A DNA stretch of 64,000 nucleotides, taken from NCBI GenBank assembly GCA_910579125.1, contig CAJTTH010000003.1, positions 16,480 through 80,479 on the forward strand. The letters are read 5' to 3'. Position numbers and translations under genes: made by a program. A model generated the notes under the pieces. That model had not been told where the DNA came from. It worked only from the letters and a program-made list of their open reading frames with translations, and ran no database searches. Source of the stretch: an uncultured Oscillospiraceae bacterium. Lineage in GTDB: Bacteria > Bacillota > Clostridia > Oscillospirales > Ruminococcaceae. The first letter of the stretch is position 1. The number at the start of each line of letters is the position of its first letter. Below are positions 40,796 through 48,722 of this stretch, one piece after another.

Positions 40796-41873
40796 TCAGA
40801 CGTTTATTTTTTCGTGCTTGAGCTGCGTATTGCGGCGCTCGTGCTCGCGGCGGACGAACGCTATCCCCGAGCAGATATCCGCGAGCCTTGCGGTGTTCGG
40901 TCTGAAATCGTAAACGTACTCCCCCGAATACACCACGACCTCGCCGTTAAAGCCCTTTTTGAACCTGTAAAGCCCGTAGACGGGATCGTTCTCGTCGTCG
41001 AAGTGCGGAATGCCGCCGAAGTCGTACACATCGCAGCCGCCCTCCACCGCCCACTTTATCATCTCAAGTTGCATAAGATAGTTCGGGTAAAGGTTTCTGT
41101 TATCGTCCGAGGACGCTCCGTAAACGTATGAACCGACGTTTCCGTACCTCACCGCGACCGCCCCCGAAAGCGCAACTTCCCTGCCGTCTATTTCCGCATA
41201 GCACATAAACAGTCTGCACTGCTCCTCGGGAAAGCTGTTCAGGAAACGCGCGAAATATTCCCGCGGACGGATAAAAAAGTCCGTCGCGTCGCCCAGTCTG
41301 CCGCATTAACGGGTAAAAGTCGTCCAGAGCCTCAACACCGCACCGCCGACAATAAACGCCCTTTCTCGCCGCCTTGCGGACGCGGTTGCGGCAATCGGGC
41401 TTAAACATTGCGATAAGCTCTTCCTCGGTCTTGCCGCCGATGTTTTTCAGAACGTAATTCGCGCGCGGCTGTACGGTTTCCTCCGCGTTTTCGTTATGGG
41501 AAAAGCCGAGCGCGTTCAGCGCACGCACATTCTCCTCGAAAAGCGGGTCGCACATAAAGCGGTAAGCGCGGTATTTTTCGGCTATAACGTTTATTCCCTC
41601 AAAAATATCCCCGACCGTTTCCCTGTCCGACCAATCGACTATCGGACCGTGCGGCGCGTACATAAAAGCTGTTCCCGTAAACGGTATCTTCCGTATCAGC
41701 ACAAGGCATACCCCGCGGATTGCGCCGCGTTCGTTCCGCGAAAGCACCGCCTCCCACGCCCAGTTGCTCTTGACGTTCGCCCATTTAAGTGACTGCATAA
41801 AACAGCCGTGAAGTAAATTAAAACGCTCGTATTCCGAAATTTGATGTTCATTGTTCTTGTCAAGAATTTCCAT
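40796..41873 (-). pseudogene. FemAB-family peptidoglycan aminoacyltransferase, disrupted by a frameshift
   Basis: FemA/FemX-type enzymes add amino acids to the peptidoglycan stem from aminoacyl-tRNA. The first ~200 codons (SEYERFNLLHGCFMQSLKWA, RGVCLVLIRKIPFTGTAF, FKPDCRNRVRKAARKGV) and the last ~150 (RLFMCYAEIDGREVALSGAV, MQLEMIKWAVEGGCDVYDFG, GLYRFKKGFNGEVV) are both well kept but lie in different frames. The join is at a six-T run (minus strand CTTTTTTA, near 41265-41272), where one T fewer would give RDGLFIRPREYFARFLNSF and a continuous 358-residue protein. The span of 1078 bases is one over a multiple of three. AAGGAG precedes the ATG. Recent mutation, phase variation or sequencing error are all possible. 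Confidence 0.8.
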
Positions 41874-41894
41874 ATTTGCCACTCCTTTTCGTTT

Positions 41895-42593
41895 TTACGG
41901 CACCCACGTACCTACTATTTTTAAGGGTTCATAATCAGCCTTATTTTTCACCTCCAGCGCCAGCACACACATTGAACCTGCGCCGCGCAGCTCGGTATAA
42001 TAAAATCCGTATTTTCCTCTTCCCGTTATGAACAGTTCTTCGCTGACAGGGTCTTTGCGTTCTCCGTTTACATCAACACTCCAAATCATCGCGATGATAG
42101 GATTCTCTTCGGTTGCGTTCGTTTCATCAACAAAAATTACCGCATAATTATAATTGTCACCCTTTTCCATGGTTTCGGAAAACGTAACCTGTTCATCCGG
42201 AAACATCGTAAAATCCAGCGCGTACATACCCGTTTTATCGAATTCGTCAATCGGCTCGACGCTTTCAATGTCGCTGCTCTCATTTTCGGAGCTTATGCTG
42301 CTGCTTTCGGAGCTTGTGCCGCTGCTTGACGCAGAGCCGCTGTTTTCCGTGCTTATCTCGCTGTAGTTTGGTCTGAATGGGTCGTTCATACGGATATTGG
42401 CGATAGTGAAAAATCCCACACCGAACAGCACTATACAAGCGGCGACTGCGGCGATATATTTTACCGCGTGAAACGGTCTGCGTTCGAGAACGATCTCGAT
42501 CGCTTTTCCGCTGTCCTCGCTGCCCTCCCATGCCTCCTCGACAAAGCGCCTGTCTATCTGATCGATGAGCATAAAAAGCTCTCTTGACTTCAT
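41895..42593 (-). CDS. Anti-sigma-factor-like membrane protein
   Basis: A 232-residue single-pass protein whose ATG overlaps the stop of the sigma gene (ATGA). Residues 1-45 are cytoplasmic and helical (MLIDQIDRRFVEEAWEG), one membrane helix lies at about 48-66 (IAAVAACIVLFGVGFFTI), then a very Ser-rich linker (about 80-110) and an extracytoplasmic beta domain. This layout, directly after an ECF sigma gene, is that of an anti-sigma factor, but no zinc anti-sigma motif (HxxxCxxC) is present. The signal it senses is unknown. Confidence 0.7.
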   Translation of the reverse strand: MKSRELFMLIDQIDRRFVEEAWEGSEDSGKAIEIVLERRPFHAVKYIAAVAACIVLFGVGFFTIANIRMNDPFRPNYSEISTENSGSASSSGTSSESSSISSENESSDIESVEPIDEFDKTGMYALDFTMFPDEQVTFSETMEKGDNYNYAVIFVDETNATEENPIIAMIWSVDVNGERKDPVSEELFITGRGKYGFYYTELRGAGSMCVLALEVKNKADYEPLKIVGTWVP

Positions 42594-43150
42594 AGAGAAT
42601 ATCCCTCCTTTTCCAGATATTCTTTCAGCCGCCTGCGGGTGCGGTTGAGCATTACGGAAACGGAGTTTTTCCGCATTCCGAAACGCTCTGCTATCTCGGA
42701 TATCTCGCAGCAGTACCAATACCGAAGTACGAATATCTTGCGGTTTTCAAACGGTAATCCCTCCAGAAAATCGTTTATCTTCTCAATAATTTCCCTGTTT
42801 TCGTATGTACGCTCAACGTCGGTGTTGTCGGAAACCATGTCAGCAAGTTCCTCTATCGCTTTTTCGATAACACCGCCGCCGCGTTTTTGAGCGCGCTTCG
42901 CTTTAAGCATGTCTATCGCGGTGTGCTTAACTATTGAGGACACGAACGCGCCGAAAAATTTCGGACGCTCGGGGGGAATAAGGTTCCACACTTTAAAGTA
43001 CGAGTCAATAAGGCAGTCCGCCGCGTCCTCACGGTCGTTAAGAATATTCTCGGCGATCATACGGCAGCGTTTCCCGTGCTTTTTTTCGGTCTCCCTGAGC
43101 GCCGTCTCGTCACGTTCCAAATAGAGCCTGACAATTTCACAATCGTCCAT
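42590..43150 (-). CDS. ECF-type RNA polymerase sigma factor
   Basis: A 186-residue sigma-70 family protein with region 2 (about 20-85: ILNDREDAADCLIDSYFKVW) and region 4 (about 125-180: LPFENRKIFVLRYWYCCEIS, then NSVSVMLNRTRRRLKEYL). There is no region 1 or 3, as in ECF sigmas. It overlaps its likely anti-sigma partner. The 139-base gap upstream is very AT-rich and holds a GATAC/GTATC palindrome, but I could not define an autoregulated promoter with confidence. Confidence 0.88.
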   Translation of the reverse strand: MDDCEIVRLYLERDETALRETEKKHGKRCRMIAENILNDREDAADCLIDSYFKVWNLIPPERPKFFGAFVSSIVKHTAIDMLKAKRAQKRGGGVIEKAIEELADMVSDNTDVERTYENREIIEKINDFLEGLPFENRKIFVLRYWYCCEISEIAERFGMRKNSVSVMLNRTRRRLKEYLEKEGYSL

Positions 43151-43289
43151 ATTCTCCCTCCTCTATAAACTATGTCGTATTTTTTTGCGGGAAATTACAC
43201 CCGATTTAAAAAAATTCAAAAAAAATTTTCCGCCGCGATACTTATATTGTATCATGGCGGAATTTCATGTTTGTTTTTACTTAAAAAAA

Positions 43290-45467
43290 TTACGATTTTC
43301 TTATTTTTTTATCGCTGCCCTTATTCGGGTCTTTCATTGTGAGCGAAATTCTGCCGCGCTTTACATCAATGTCCAGAACCCAAACCTTGACAACGTCGCC
43401 GACCTTGACTACCTCCAAAGGGTGCTTTATAAATTTATTGCATATCTGCGAAATATGCACCAGTCCGTCCTCGTGAACACCGATATCGACGAACGCGCCG
43501 AAATCGATAACGTTGCGTATCGTTCCCATAAGCTCCATACCGGGCTTTAAGTCCTTGATCTCCATAACGTCGCCGCTGCGCATAAGGGGCGGCGGCAGCT
43601 CATCGCGCGGGTCGCGTCCCGGCTTTTCAAGCTCCTTGACGATATCGGAGAGCGTGGGCATTCCCGCGCCCGTTTCCTCGGCGATTTTCTTCAAGCCGAC
43701 CGACTTTACCTTTTCGCGTACCATTTCGGCTTTTCCGAGCTCCTCGGAGGTTATCCCGCACTTTTCGAGAAGCGTTTTTGCCGTGTCGTAGGACTCGGGG
43801 TGTATGCCAGTGTTGTCGAGCGGATTTTTACCGCCCGGAACTCTAAGAAATCCCGCGCACTGCTCGTATGCTTTCGCACCGAGCTTCTTGACCTTAAGCA
43901 GCTGCTTTCTGTCGGTGAACGCGCCGTTTTCCTCGCGGTATGCCACTATATTCTTGGCAACGGCGGCGTTTATCCCCGAAATGTACGACAACAGCGAATA
44001 CGACGCGGTGTTCAGATCAACACCGACGGAGTTTACGCAGTCCTCGACAACGCCCTTAAGCGCCTCGTCCATACGCGCCTTGGGCATATCGTGCTGATAC
44101 TGCCCCACGCCGATAGCCTTGGGGTCAATCTTGACAAGCTCCGCGAGAGGATCCTGCAAGCGCCTCGCAATAGAAACCGCCGAGCGCAGCGAAACATCGT
44201 AGTCGGGGAACTCCTCGGCAGCGAGCTTTGACGCGGAATACACCGACGCTCCCGCCTCGGAAACGACCATATACGAAACCTTTTCGGTTATGGTTTTCAG
44301 CAGATCTGCGGTGAACTGCTCCGTTTCGCGGGAAGCCGTGCCGTTGCCTATCGCTATCGTGGAAACGTGGTGCTTTTCGATCATATTTTTTATAACGCGC
44401 TTTGCCGTTTCCAGCTCATTCTTGGAGCGCGTGAGGTAGACTATCGTAGTATCGAGAACCTTTCCCGTACTGTCGACCACCGCGCATTTGCAGCCGTGAG
44501 CGTATCCCGGGTCAAGACCGAGCGTTACCGTGTTCTTGACGGGCGGCGCCATAATAAGCTGTCGGAGATTTGACGCGAACACCTTTATCGCACCCTCCTG
44601 CGCCTCCGCCGACAATTCGGCGCGTACTTCCCTCTCGATCGACGGGAAAATAAGGCGCTTGTAGCTGTCCTCGCAAGCCGCACGGACGTATTCTGCGCAC
44701 TTGCTGTTGTTCTTGACGTACTCGTAGGTGCACATTCCCTCTCCAACGCCCTCGGGAACGTCTATCGCGACCTTGAGCTGCTCCTCTTTCTCTCCCCTGT
44801 CAAGCGCGAGAACGCGATGTCCAGCAATCTTATTCACAGGCTCAGCGTACTCAAAATAGTTCTTGTACACCTCGTTGGAGTCCTCGGCGGCTGCCTTGGA
44901 GCTTATCGTGCCCTCTTTAAAAAACGCTTCTCTTAAACGCTTGCGTAGCTCCGCATTGTCGGAGATGTCCTCGGCAATTATATCCATTGCGCCTTGTAAC
45001 GCATCCTCGGAGGTCGCCACGCCCTTTTCCTCGCTGACATAAGCGACGGCTTCGGCAATGGGGTCGGTTTTTCTGTCCTGAGCGATAAGCAGCTCCGCGA
45101 GCGGCTCAAGCCCCTTCTCACGCGCAACGGACGCGCGTGTCTTACGCTTGGGCTTAAACGGGCGGTAAATATCCTCGACCTCTACAAGCGTCATTGCGCT
45201 CTCGATTGCTTTGGCGATATCGTCCGTCATCTTCTCCTGTTCGGTTATCGAAGAGATTATCTCCTCCTTGCGCTTTTCGAGATTGCGCAGATATGTAAGC
45301 CTGTCCGAAAGCTCGCGCAGCACGGTGTCGTCAAGCGAACCCGTCTGCTCCTTTCTGTAACGCGCTATAAACGGAATCGTTTTGTCGTCGTCTATTAGCG
45401 CTATCGTGTTGTCAACTTGCTCGCGGCGGAGCTTAAATTCATCTGCCAGAATTTGGTTAATATCCAT
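43290..45467 (-). CDS. tex: Tex family RNA-binding protein
   Basis: Conserved transcription/RNA accessory protein. The 725 residues follow the Tex order: N-terminal helical domain (LADEFKLRREQVDNTIALID, IPFIARYRKEQTG), a YqgF-like RNase H fold (about 325-450: LGLDPGYAHGCKCAVVD), two helix-hairpin-helix units (about 490-560, NTASYSLLSYISGINAAVA), and a C-terminal S1 domain (about 640-715: GTIRNVIDFGAFVDIGVHED). Length is typical. Monocistronic with a divergent promoter shared region with the FNT gene. Confidence 0.95.
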   Translation of the reverse strand: MDINQILADEFKLRREQVDNTIALIDDDKTIPFIARYRKEQTGSLDDTVLRELSDRLTYLRNLEKRKEEIISSITEQEKMTDDIAKAIESAMTLVEVEDIYRPFKPKRKTRASVAREKGLEPLAELLIAQDRKTDPIAEAVAYVSEEKGVATSEDALQGAMDIIAEDISDNAELRKRLREAFFKEGTISSKAAAEDSNEVYKNYFEYAEPVNKIAGHRVLALDRGEKEEQLKVAIDVPEGVGEGMCTYEYVKNNSKCAEYVRAACEDSYKRLIFPSIEREVRAELSAEAQEGAIKVFASNLRQLIMAPPVKNTVTLGLDPGYAHGCKCAVVDSTGKVLDTTIVYLTRSKNELETAKRVIKNMIEKHHVSTIAIGNGTASRETEQFTADLLKTITEKVSYMVVSEAGASVYSASKLAAEEFPDYDVSLRSAVSIARRLQDPLAELVKIDPKAIGVGQYQHDMPKARMDEALKGVVEDCVNSVGVDLNTASYSLLSYISGINAAVAKNIVAYREENGAFTDRKQLLKVKKLGAKAYEQCAGFLRVPGGKNPLDNTGIHPESYDTAKTLLEKCGITSEELGKAEMVREKVKSVGLKKIAEETGAGMPTLSDIVKELEKPGRDPRDELPPPLMRSGDVMEIKDLKPGMELMGTIRNVIDFGAFVDIGVHEDGLVHISQICNKFIKHPLEVVKVGDVVKVWVLDIDVKRGRISLTMKDPNKGSDKKIRKS

Positions 45468-45500
45468 TTTATTCTCCTGTTTTAAAAATATTGCCTTAAT

Positions 45501-45529
45501 ATTATAGCATATTTTTCCGAAAAATTCAA
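45501..45529 (-). promoter_or_regulatory. Promoter of tex
   Basis: TTGAAT, 17 bases, TATAAT on the minus strand, about 35 bases before the start. Confidence 0.75.
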
Positions 45530-45538
45530 GTCGTGTAC

Positions 45539-45567
45539 TTGTCTTTTTTAGCGTAATGTGTTATAAT
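45539..45567 (+). promoter_or_regulatory. Promoter of the FNT-deformylase operon
   Basis: TTGTCT, 17 bases, TATAAT (with TGt before the -10), back to back with the tex promoter only ten bases away. Confidence 0.75.
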
Positions 45568-45609
45568 AAAGTTACATACGTTAAATAAGCTCCCAAAAAA
45601 GAGGTTTTT

Positions 45610-46275
45610 ATGGATACAAAAACAACCATTAAACGGATAGGTTCGCAGCTGGTGAACGGCGTTATCGGCGGTATGCTGATCGGCATAGGCGGCTGCGTAA
45701 GCCTTTCCTGCGACAATAAATACATAGGCTCACTGCTGTTTTCGCTGGGGCTGTTCGCGATAGTTCAGTTCGGGTTCGGACTGTATACGGGCAAGGTCGG
45801 GTATATTCCGCTGCGAAAGCCGCCGTATCTGCTCGAGTGCCTGTTCACGCTTATCGGCAATGCCTTGGGAACGTTCATTGACGCGTTTCTCTTGCGGCAG
45901 ACAAGGGTGTTTTCCGCGCTAAATGAGAAAGCGCTGACGAGCGTGGAAACGAAACTCGGCGACGAGTATCTGAGCGCGTTTATTCTGGCGGTTTTCTGCG
46001 GACTGCTAATGTTCCTTGCGGTCGATAACGCAAGAGTTTCGCGAGCCGAAGGCGGACATATCGAAAAGACGGTCGGCGTGATTTTCTGCGTAATGGTGTT
46101 TATCCTCTGCGGATTTAACCACTGTATCGCGGATATGTTCTATCTGTTCCTCACGGGCAGAATAATCGACGCGGGAATTTATCTGCCGTTGGTAATTGTT
46201 GGAAACAGCATCGGCGGAATGCTCCTGCCGCTGCTGAAAATGCTCACCGACAAGCCGTTCGAGAGGGAGAAGTGA
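45610..46275 (+). CDS. Formate/nitrite transporter (FNT) family channel
   Basis: A 221-residue pentameric-channel-family protein with six membrane helices. Signature segments include VNGVIGGMLIGIGGCVSLSC, GNALGTFIDAFLLRQTR and the FNT-typical CGFNHCIADMFYLFLTGR with the central conserved His (NHCIADM, equivalent to the gating His region of FocA). In a fermenter it would move formate, nitrite or hydrosulfide. It is followed after one base by a deformylase gene, which suggests a link to formate released from N-formyl-methionine. Confidence 0.87.
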   Translation: MDTKTTIKRIGSQLVNGVIGGMLIGIGGCVSLSCDNKYIGSLLFSLGLFAIVQFGFGLYTGKVGYIPLRKPPYLLECLFTLIGNALGTFIDAFLLRQTRVFSALNEKALTSVETKLGDEYLSAFILAVFCGLLMFLAVDNARVSRAEGGHIEKTVGVIFCVMVFILCGFNHCIADMFYLFLTGRIIDAGIYLPLVIVGNSIGGMLLPLLKMLTDKPFEREK

Positions 46276-46276
46276 T

Positions 46277-46690
46277 ATGGTAAAAGAGCTTATTCACGAC
46301 CCGATATTTTTAGCACAGAAGTCCGAGCCCGCCGACGAAAACGACAGACAAACCGCACAGGATCTCCTCGACACGATAACCGCGCACAAGGACGAGTGTG
46401 TGGGAATGGCGGCGAATATGATCGGCGTTAAAAAACGCGTTATCGTGTTCGACGAGAGCGGAACATTCCGCGTGATGTTCAATCCCGAGATAATCGGAAA
46501 ATCCGAGCCGTACAAAACCGAAGAGGGCTGCCTTTCGCTGCTCGGAGCGCCGCGCCCGACAACACGCTTCAAGAAAATAAAGGTACGATTTCAGAACGAT
46601 GATTTTCAGACGCGGATAAAGACGTTCACGGGCTTTACCGCACAGATAATCCAGCATGAGATCGATCATTGCGGCGGCGTACTGATATAA
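46277..46690 (+). CDS. def: Peptide deformylase, short variant lacking the motif-1 Gln
   Basis: Removes the formyl group from nascent N-formyl-methionine peptides, releasing formate. The 137 residues carry motif 2 EEGCLSLLG (metal Cys) and motif 3 QHEIDHCGG (two metal His and the catalytic Glu). Motif 1 reads CVGMAANMIG where classical enzymes have GxGxAAxQ; the oxyanion-stabilising Gln is Met. This short form recurs in Clostridia as far as I recall, so activity is uncertain. It shares an operon with the FNT channel and ends at a hairpin. Confidence 0.82.
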   Translation: MVKELIHDPIFLAQKSEPADENDRQTAQDLLDTITAHKDECVGMAANMIGVKKRVIVFDESGTFRVMFNPEIIGKSEPYKTEEGCLSLLGAPRPTTRFKKIKVRFQNDDFQTRIKTFTGFTAQIIQHEIDHCGGVLI

Positions 46691-46694
46691 ATAG

Positions 46695-46720
46695 ACGGCA
46701 GCTTTCCGACTGCCGTTTAT
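46695..46720. terminator. Hairpin terminator after def
   Basis: A perfect seven-pair stem ACGGCAG/CTGCCGT with an eight-base loop, followed by TTTATTTATT on the plus strand; it also lies just past the end of the minus-strand zinc-ribbon remnant. Confidence 0.65.
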
Positions 46721-46960
46721 TTATTCAATAACCACAAGTTCAAAAGGATAAGAAACGCCGTCAAGCCGCTGCTTTTCCTCGTCGCTCATTATGCTTGTAT
46801 GTACGGTCAGCGACTTCTTGGAGCGCGAACGTTATACGCAGCGCGAACCTCCTCATCGGTGTGAAAATTTACTTTTCCGCAAAACGGACACTTGTAGCCG
46901 GCAAGCTCTATCTTCTTTCGACAGCCTTTTCAGCGCAGCTTCATATTTACCTTGCTTTTG
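46721..46960 (-). pseudogene. Frameshifted zinc-ribbon protein remnant
   Basis: Three minus-strand pieces in different frames line up as one small protein: QGKYEAALKRLSKEDRA, then AGYKCPFCGKVNFHTDEEVR with a CxxC knuckle, then SKKSLTVHTSIMSDEEKQRL and a final 13 residues ending at the TAA at 46721. At least two frameshifts break it, one near a GTTCGCGCT direct repeat. The 5' end abuts the C_GCAxxG_C_C stop codon. I do not recognise the parent family beyond a small zinc ribbon. Confidence 0.5.
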
Positions 46961-47425
46961 TCAGACGGGCGGGTTTTCCCTGATGAACTCCTCCAGCAAA
47001 TTCGCCGCGTAACGGCACAATTCGGGGCAAGGGCGCTTTTTGTAGTATTCGGGAGTGCGTGGTTCGGGTGTTGCGGACTCCTCCGCTTTCTCAAGACCAA
47101 GCAGCTCACGGCAGATTAAACTGCCGTTATCCGCTCTGAATTTCGCAGCGAGCGCGCGTATTTTCTCGTAAAGCTCCTTTTTCGCGGTAAGGTTTTTCGG
47201 CTCGGAGTAGCCGTAAAGCCAACTCAGCACCATGACCACTCCCGAGAATGTTCCGCAGACCTCGCGCAATCTGCCCATTCCCCCGCCGAAACCGCATGAA
47301 AGCCTGGCAGCCGTATCTGCGTCAAGTCCGAGTTCATCCGCGAACGCGACTGCTATCGCCTGCGTACAGTTATAGCCCGCAAGAAAGTTATTGTACGCAG
47401 CGTCGCCCCTTGTCATTCCGCTCAT
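46961..47425 (-). CDS. C_GCAxxG_C_C family redox-type protein
   Basis: A 154-residue protein with the family's Cys pattern: GYNCTQAIA, then CGFGGGMGRLREVCGTFSGV, and later CRELLG and CPELC. These conserved cysteines suggest a metal or redox centre; the function is unknown and members are often seen near redox or metal-handling genes. Its start overlaps the Mrp stop by four bases (ATGA), so the pair are coupled, which makes an Fe-S link plausible. Last gene of the long tmk operon. Confidence 0.85.
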   Translation of the reverse strand: MSGMTRGDAAYNNFLAGYNCTQAIAVAFADELGLDADTAARLSCGFGGGMGRLREVCGTFSGVVMVLSWLYGYSEPKNLTAKKELYEKIRALAAKFRADNGSLICRELLGLEKAEESATPEPRTPEYYKKRPCPELCRYAANLLEEFIRENPPV

Positions 47426-48249
47426 TTGCAGAACTCCTCGACAGCGTCCGCGATCGGGTCTGCCGCTGTCGTTTCGGTTAACTCGAGCATACCGCCGTCG
47501 ACCAGTTTCGCGACTTCGGGGTCTATCGGAAGTTTAGCGAGAACTTTAAGTCCGAATTTCTTTGCGGTGTAGTCGATATGGCTCTCACCGAAAACGTTGA
47601 TGTGCTTTCCGCAGTCGGGGCAGAGCGCGTAGCTCATATTCTCGACCAAGCCGATTATGGGAACGTTCATCATATTCGCCATTTTTACGGCCTTCCCGAC
47701 GATAAGCGAAACCAACTCCTGCGGCGAGGTAACGACGATAATACCGTCAAGCGGTATCGACTGGAAAACAGTGAGCGGCACGTCGCCTGTTCCGGGAGGC
47801 ATATCTACGAACATATAATCCACGTTGTCCCACACAACGTCCGTCCAGAACTGCTTAGCCGTGCCTGCAATTATCGGACCGCGCCAGATAACGGGGTCGG
47901 TATCGTCGGGCAAAAGCAGGTTCACCGACATTACCTTGATACCCTTTTTGGTAACGACGGGATAGATCGCGTTCTCATCGCCCTGCGCCTTTTCCGTCAA
48001 ACCGAAAGCCTTAGGCACGGACGGACCCGTAATATCCGCGTCCAGCACCGCAGTATTGAAACCGCGGCGGTTCATCAGCACAGCCGAAAGACAAGTGACA
48101 AGCGACTTTCCAACGCCGCCCTTTCCGCTTACTACTCCAATGACTTTTTTGATATGCGACAGCTCGTGAGGCTTTTCTATAAGGCTCTCGGGCTGGCGCT
48201 CCGAGCAGTTTTCTCCGCAGCTGCTGCAATCATGTGTACATTCGCTCAT
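47422..48249 (-). CDS. mrp: Mrp/NBP35-type Fe-S carrier P-loop ATPase
   Basis: Scaffold/carrier ATPase for iron-sulfur clusters. The 275 residues begin with a Cys-rich segment (CTHDCSSCGENC), have the deviant Walker A VVSGKGGVGKSLV, Walker B-like VDMPPGTGDVPL, and the bridging cluster cysteines in YALCPDCGKH (CxxC). Length is normal. It follows a GNAT gene by 15 bases and overlaps the Cys-motif protein downstream. Confidence 0.93.
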   Translation of the reverse strand: MSECTHDCSSCGENCSERQPESLIEKPHELSHIKKVIGVVSGKGGVGKSLVTCLSAVLMNRRGFNTAVLDADITGPSVPKAFGLTEKAQGDENAIYPVVTKKGIKVMSVNLLLPDDTDPVIWRGPIIAGTAKQFWTDVVWDNVDYMFVDMPPGTGDVPLTVFQSIPLDGIIVVTSPQELVSLIVGKAVKMANMMNVPIIGLVENMSYALCPDCGKHINVFGESHIDYTAKKFGLKVLAKLPIDPEVAKLVDGGMLELTETTAADPIADAVEEFCK

Positions 48250-48264
48250 AATAATTGTTTCCTT

Positions 48265-48702
48265 TCAGAATATATTTTTTTCATAACTTACGGAATTTTT
48301 CTCCCGAAAGCCGTTTTCAATAAGACAATTCCCCGTCTGCGGATTTTCCGCGCCGAGACTGACGACTATTTTATTTGACAGCATCTGAACGCACCATTTT
48401 TCCAGAACGGTCAGAAGCGCCCTGTCCGCGCCGTTGCTGCGGTAATAATCGTAAACCGCGTAACCGACAACCTCGGTATAAGCTCCCTCGTAAAGATTAT
48501 TGACCTGTCTCGCGTGAATATACCCCGCGATCCTGCCGGAATGTATCACCGCGAAAACGACCTGCTCCGTATCCGTCAGAACGTTCCGATAGGCGCACTC
48601 CATAACCTCGCGTTCGAGCGTTGAACCGAGAATTTTCACGTTCAGGTTATAAATTGCAGGAAAATCGCCGAAACCCGCAGGACGCACACTGAATTTAAAC
48701 AT
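48265..48702 (-). CDS. GNAT family N-acetyltransferase
   Basis: A 145-residue single GNAT domain: FSVRPAGFGDFPAIYNLNVK at the N-terminus, the acetyl-CoA strand EVVGYAVYDYYRSNGADRAL (R/Q-x-x-G-x-G/A type) and LGAENPQTGNCLIENGFRE at the end. The substrate is unknown. It lies 20 bases downstream of deoB in the same operon. Confidence 0.82.
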   Translation of the reverse strand: MFKFSVRPAGFGDFPAIYNLNVKILGSTLEREVMECAYRNVLTDTEQVVFAVIHSGRIAGYIHARQVNNLYEGAYTEVVGYAVYDYYRSNGADRALLTVLEKWCVQMLSNKIVVSLGAENPQTGNCLIENGFREKNSVSYEKNIF

Positions 48703-48722
48703 CTCCGCCCCTCATCGCGCAA

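Noticed and set aside
46840..46870. Functional tandem repeat GTTCGCGCT near the zinc-ribbon remnant.
   Set aside because: Only two 9-base copies; more likely a footprint of the indel that broke the gene.
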